This document shows positions 31,366-34,980 of a stretch of DNA of 34,980 bases, in pieces (the first letter of the stretch is position 1; the number at the start of each line of letters is the position of its first letter). A program made the translations under genes and the position numbers. The DNA is taken from NCBI GenBank assembly GCA_965603095.1, contig CBFDBQ010000021.1:1-34980 (forward strand), written 5' to 3'. The stretch is from DAOVVL01 sp965603095. GTDB taxonomy: Bacteria > Pseudomonadota > Alphaproteobacteria > Rhodospirillales > Magnetovibrionaceae. The notes below the pieces were generated by a model. That model saw only the letters and a list, made by a program, of their open reading frames with translations. It searched no databases and was not told the DNA's origin.

Positions 31366-33279
31366 TTAGGCAAGTGGGCCTTTTGCTTCAGCCGCTAGGA
31401 TATCAATAGCGTCCTTAATCGCAAGGATTTCTTGATCTTTTCCGCCTAAACGCCGTAATGCCACGGTGCCTTCCTCGGCTTCGCGCTTACCCACCACCAA
31501 AATAGCGGGAACCTTAGCATGAGAATGCTTGCGTATCTTGTAGTTAATCTTTTCATTCTGAATATCAAGCTCGGCCCGAAAGCCGGCCTTAACCAGCGCA
31601 CCCATGACTTCTTGGGCATATTCATCGGCATCGGACGTAATGGTGGTTATTACCACCTGAACCGGGGCCAGCCATAACGGCATACGTCCGGCATAGTTTT
31701 CTATCAATATTCCGATAAAGCGTTCAAACGAGCCAAGGATAGCCCGGTGCAACATTACCGGGCGATGTTTTTCACCGTCTTCGCCTATATAATTGGCATC
31801 AAGACGTTCAGGCAAAACAAAATCAACCTGCATGGTTCCACATTGCCAATCACGGCCAATGGCATCGCGCAAAACAAATTCTAACTTAGGCCCATAAAAA
31901 GCACCTTCGCCGGGGTTTAACGTCCATGAAAGACCAGCCGCTTCGGTGGCTTCTTTCAGGGCGCTTTCTGCCTTGTCCCATGTTTCGTCTTCGCCGGCAC
32001 GAACCGGTGGACGGTCAGAAAATTTAACCGCAACTTCGGTAAAGCCAAGGTCTTTATAGACATCGAGCAATAGCTCACAAAACGCCGTGGTCTCTTTGGT
32101 AATTTGGTCTTCGGTACAGAAAATATGGGCATCATCTTGAACAAATGCCCGAACCCGCATTATACCGTGCAGCGCACCTGATGGTTCGTTGCGATGGCAT
32201 GAGCCAAATTCAGCCATACGCAACGGCAAATCACGATAGCTTTTGGTGCCCTGCCTAAAAATCTGAACATGACACGGACAGTTCATTGGCTTGATGGCCA
32301 AGACCTTGTCTTCGGATTCAGAGATGAACATATTTTCGCGGAATTTTTCCCAGTGCCCCGATGCCTCCCACAGGGAGCGGTCAACCAGTTGCGGTGTGTT
32401 GACCTCGGCATAATCGGCGTCTTCAAGTTTACCGCGAATGTAATCTTGCAAAATGCGGTACATGGTCCAGCCTTTTGGGTGCCAAAAAACGGCACCTTGG
32501 GCTTCTTCTTGCAGATGAAATAATTCCATCTCGCGGCCAAGGCGGCGATGATCGCGCTTTTCCGCTTCTTCGACCATGTGCAGGTATTCTTTTAATTGTT
32601 TTTCATTGGCCCAAGCGGTTCCATAAATGCGTTGCAACATTTCGTTGTTGCTGTCGCCGCGCCAATAAGCACCGGCCAGCTTGGTCAGTTTGAAAGCTTT
32701 GCCCAAACGCCCGGTTGAGGGCAAATGCGGGCCGCGGCAAAGATCAATGAAATCACCTTGGGCATAAAGGCTTACGTCTTCGCCAGCGGGAATAGATTCA
32801 ATAAGCTGGGCTTTGTAATGTTCGCCCATGCCCTTGAAAAATTCGATTGCTTCATCACGCGGGCGAACGGAACGAACAATTTTTTCATCGCGCTTTACAA
32901 TTTCATGCATGCGCTTTTCGATTACCACCAAATCTTCTGGGGTAAATGGTTCAGATCGGGCGAAATCGTAATAAAAACCATTTTCAATTGATGGCCCGAT
33001 AGTAACCTGAACATCGGGATAAATTTCTTTTACCGCTTCGGCCAGAATGTGGGCGCAATCGTGGCGGATAAGGTCCAGCGCGCCCTCGTCCTTGGCTGTG
33101 ACGACGGAAAATGAGCTATCTTTTTCAATTAAAAAATCAAGATCACACATTTCACCGTCAATGCGAACGGCCAATGCTGCCTTGGCAAGCCCCGGACCGA
33201 TGTCGCTGGCAACATCAAATCCTGTTACGGGGTTATCAAATGTGCGCTCCGAACCATCGGGAAGCGTGAGTGAAATCAT
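31366..33279 (-). CDS. thrS: Threonine-tRNA ligase
   Basis: This 637-residue class II synthetase has the TGS domain (ISLTLPDGSERTFDNPVTGF), an editing domain with RHDCAHILAEAVKEIYPD, the catalytic core with zinc ligand in MNCPCHVQIF, motif 2 (EFGSCHRNEPSGALHGIMRV) and motif 3 (MLHRAILGSFERFIGILIEN), and the anticodon-binding domain (LAPVQVVITTI). The ATG at 33279 gives MISLTLPDGS, matching the family; a TTG 18 bases upstream is less likely. infC follows after 68 bases with no terminator, so both are probably cotranscribed. Confidence 0.97.
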   Translation of the reverse strand: MISLTLPDGSERTFDNPVTGFDVASDIGPGLAKAALAVRIDGEMCDLDFLIEKDSSFSVVTAKDEGALDLIRHDCAHILAEAVKEIYPDVQVTIGPSIENGFYYDFARSEPFTPEDLVVIEKRMHEIVKRDEKIVRSVRPRDEAIEFFKGMGEHYKAQLIESIPAGEDVSLYAQGDFIDLCRGPHLPSTGRLGKAFKLTKLAGAYWRGDSNNEMLQRIYGTAWANEKQLKEYLHMVEEAEKRDHRRLGREMELFHLQEEAQGAVFWHPKGWTMYRILQDYIRGKLEDADYAEVNTPQLVDRSLWEASGHWEKFRENMFISESEDKVLAIKPMNCPCHVQIFRQGTKSYRDLPLRMAEFGSCHRNEPSGALHGIMRVRAFVQDDAHIFCTEDQITKETTAFCELLLDVYKDLGFTEVAVKFSDRPPVRAGEDETWDKAESALKEATEAAGLSWTLNPGEGAFYGPKLEFVLRDAIGRDWQCGTMQVDFVLPERLDANYIGEDGEKHRPVMLHRAILGSFERFIGILIENYAGRMPLWLAPVQVVITTITSDADEYAQEVMGALVKAGFRAELDIQNEKINYKIRKHSHAKVPAILVVGKREAEEGTVALRRLGGKDQEILAIKDAIDILAAEAKGPLA

Positions 33280-33439
33280 GTGGTTTTGTAGCCTCAAGAA
33301 AATGGTAGTTATGCCGGAACCCCGGCCAAAAATCCTAACAAGAAAAACCGAAATGTAGAGGGATTTAAGCCCCTGTCAAGGATACCGAGGGCCCAGCCTA
33401 TGTTCAGTCTATGTCTTACTTATTTTGGCTTATTCTGCG

Positions 33440-34423
33440 TTATTTATTAGGGGTTTCCAGCATAAGCGTCAAAATGATCCAAACCTCGCCCACGGATAGT
33501 AGCTTCATATTTGCCTTTTGCAGGACCTTAACCCTTTTGCCCCGGGGCCTACATAACGCTGGGTCGCTTTCGTCTGAAAACACCACTACCGATGGTGCGC
33601 CGGCGCTGGCGATTATATGCATGGGCCCGGTATCATTACCCAAAGCAAGCGCTGCATTACGGCCAAGGGCTGCAATATCAACCAAATCTGTTTTTCCGCA
33701 GAGGTTAACCATGCCCGGTGCATCGCGCTCCATCATTGTAATAATAGCGAGCTCATCCTCGGATCCAATTACTACTGGGGTAATATCATTGGCCAACATT
33801 CTTTTTGCAATTTCAGTATAATTTTCTACAGCCCAACGTTTTTCAGGGCGATGGGGTGAACCACCCGGAATCAAAAGTGCATATGGCGGCTTAACACCAA
33901 AAGAAGAGATATCTTTTTCAGCCCATGAAAGGTCTGCTGGGCCAACATCGGTTATACCGGCAATGGCAAGCTGTTCTTTTTGTCTTTCAACCGTATGCAG
34001 TTTTGCTCTGGCCGGGTCGGTATGGGGGTGTGATGCGCCACTGACCGAGCCTGACCATTCAGGCACTTTCCATTTTTCCCAAAACGGATCGAGAATGGTC
34101 CTAAGCCATGGGCTTAGTAATTGGAAATAAAATCCGCTGCGATCTGATGTTTGTAAATCATATATCCGGTTAAAATTTCCACCCAAAATGCGGCGGCGAA
34201 GATTAAGCACTTTTCTAATTTCTAAAATCTTGGGGCGCTCATCGACCCACACTTCGTCAAATAGCTTGCTGGCTTTGGCAAATTAAACATACGGTTTGGT
34301 GGTTAGCAATGTTATGCGTGCAGGGGCATGGTGTTTGGCGATAGCTGCCATAGGCCCCAATGCCTGAACAAAATCGCCCATGGCGCCCAATTTTATTACA
34401 AGAATGTTTGTTGGCTGTTCCAT
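33440..34423 (-). pseudogene. GT9 (heptosyltransferase-like) glycosyltransferase with an in-frame stop
   Basis: Two segments lie in the same frame. Codons 1-46 from ATG 34423 read MEQPTNILVIKLGAMGDFVQ ... ITLLTTKPYV, the canonical GT9 N-terminus. After TAA at 34285-34283 the frame continues FAKASKLFDEVWVDERPK through to GNDTGPMHIIASAGAPSVVV, the ADP-heptose-type donor site, and GGSPHRPEKRW. Together they give about 327 residues, normal for the family. GT9 enzymes add heptose or related sugars to lipopolysaccharide core at the inner membrane. A single base change (for example GAA, CAA or AAA to TAA) explains the break. Without the first 46 residues, which carry the GAMGD motif, the 270-residue remainder from GTG 34252 is probably inactive. 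It ends 160 bases before thrS. Confidence 0.8.
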
Positions 34424-34435
34424 CTAGTTTTGTAT

Positions 34436-34980
34436 CTAGGGCTTTATCTGCCCTAATAATACTTCCCGATATACATCAAGTGTTTTAGCACACATAGAAT
34501 CTTTGGAAAAATGTTCGCGCACGTTTTTTATGGCATTTTCGGCCATTTCCTGACGCGCGTCTTTATTCAGATCAAGCGCATGACCGATTGCATCTGCTAA
34601 TTGTTCTTCGTTGCCCGGTTCCACCAACCAGCCGGTTTTTCCTTCGATTATGGTTTCACGCGCACCACCATGGTCTGGTGCTATGACCGGACGACCAAGG
34701 GCTTGGGCTTCGGTAACTATTCGCCCGAATGCTTCCGGGTCGGTAGAGGCTGAAATAACGACATCGGCCAACATATAAGCGGCAGGCATATCATCACAAT
34801 TATCAACGATGCGCACCACACCGCCCAAATCAAATTTGCTTATTTGTTTTTCTAGTTCCTTGCGGTAGCCACTACGGCCCTGATCGGAACCAACTAGCAC
34901 ACAACGAATATCTTTGCGCCCAAGACGGGCAACCGCCTTGATAAAAATGGCCTGACCTTTCCACCGGGTTAGGCGACCCG
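34436..34980 (-). CDS. GT4-family glycosyltransferase (partial, C-terminal part)
   Basis: The frame is open to the window edge, so the N-terminal domain is missing. The visible 181 residues begin RLTRWKGQAIFIKAVARLGR and contain the GT-B C-terminal domain: CVLVGSDQGRSGYRKEL, VRIVDNCDDMPAAYMLADVV, and the donor-binding block DPEAFGRIVTEAQALGRPVI followed by APDHGGARETI. PEAFGR is close to the EX7E motif (E in EAFGRIVTE). It probably builds lipopolysaccharide or capsule. The gene ends 12 bases before the GT9 gene, which suggests a leftward glycan operon. Confidence 0.92.
   Translation of the reverse strand, partial: GRLTRWKGQAIFIKAVARLGRKDIRCVLVGSDQGRSGYRKELEKQISKFDLGGVVRIVDNCDDMPAAYMLADVVISASTDPEAFGRIVTEAQALGRPVIAPDHGGARETIIEGKTGWLVEPGNEEQLADAIGHALDLNKDARQEMAENAIKNVREHFSKDSMCAKTLDVYREVLLGQIKP

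Noticed and set aside
33280..33439. T-box or other riboswitch upstream of thrS
   Set aside because: No specifier stem, antiterminator T-box motif or terminator hairpin can be read on the minus strand of this interval.

Overview
The window looks like a chromosomal segment of a Gram-negative alphaproteobacterium of moderate GC content, probably near the Rhodospirillales. The support is a System I (Ccm) cytochrome c maturation operon with separate CcmH and CcmI, a CarD/CdnL regulator, a seven-iron ferredoxin, a PagL-type outer-membrane lipid A deacylase, and protein sequences of alphaproteobacterial character. The placement is inferred from reading the proteins, not from a search.

Layout: (1) 1-3230 is a haem-protein electron-transfer module. 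A leftward arm (cytochrome b561, PepSY protein, start of an OmpR-type response regulator) and a rightward arm (cytochrome b561 fused to a dihaem cytochrome c domain, then an SHP-like monohaem cytochrome) diverge from a perfect 17-bp inverted repeat. Each arm of that repeat is a TGAAC direct repeat with 11-bp spacing. (2) 3375-10951 holds an orphan HTH protein and the leftward ccmABCDEFGHI operon, which would mature these cytochromes; ccmF carries an apparent one-base frameshift. (3) 10952-11354 has no protein gene but carries a candidate structured sRNA on the minus strand with a C-rich loop and an intrinsic terminator. (4) 11355-17236 is mostly rightward housekeeping: aconitase, a Sel1 protein, a DUF3012 lipoprotein (leftward), an HPF/RaiA-like protein, TerB, a tandem repeat, ferredoxin FdxA and CarD. 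(5) 17305-21480 contains an M48 protease lipoprotein, a frameshifted SNase-like protein, proline iminopeptidase, PagL and tRNA-Arg(CCU). (6) 21481-23604 is a small accessory segment directly after the tRNA, with a methyltransferase, a dihaem cytochrome and several short repeats but no integrase. (7) 23605-26026 has MsrA and an overlapping MCP/PAS pair that resembles a split Aer receptor. (8) 26306-33279 is the leftward translation cluster thrS-infC-rpmI-rplT-pheS-pheT, with infC starting at a rare AUC codon. (9) 33440-34980 has two glycosyltransferases for cell-surface glycans, one interrupted by a stop codon and one cut by the window edge.

How the parts fit: the b- and c-type cytochromes of region 1 and the dihaem cytochrome of region 6 are exported haem proteins that need the Ccm system of region 2. 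Three reading-frame interruptions occur (ccmF, the SNase gene, the GT9 gene). Two of them can be explained by one missing base in a homopolymer, so sequencing or assembly error must be excluded before reading biology into them.
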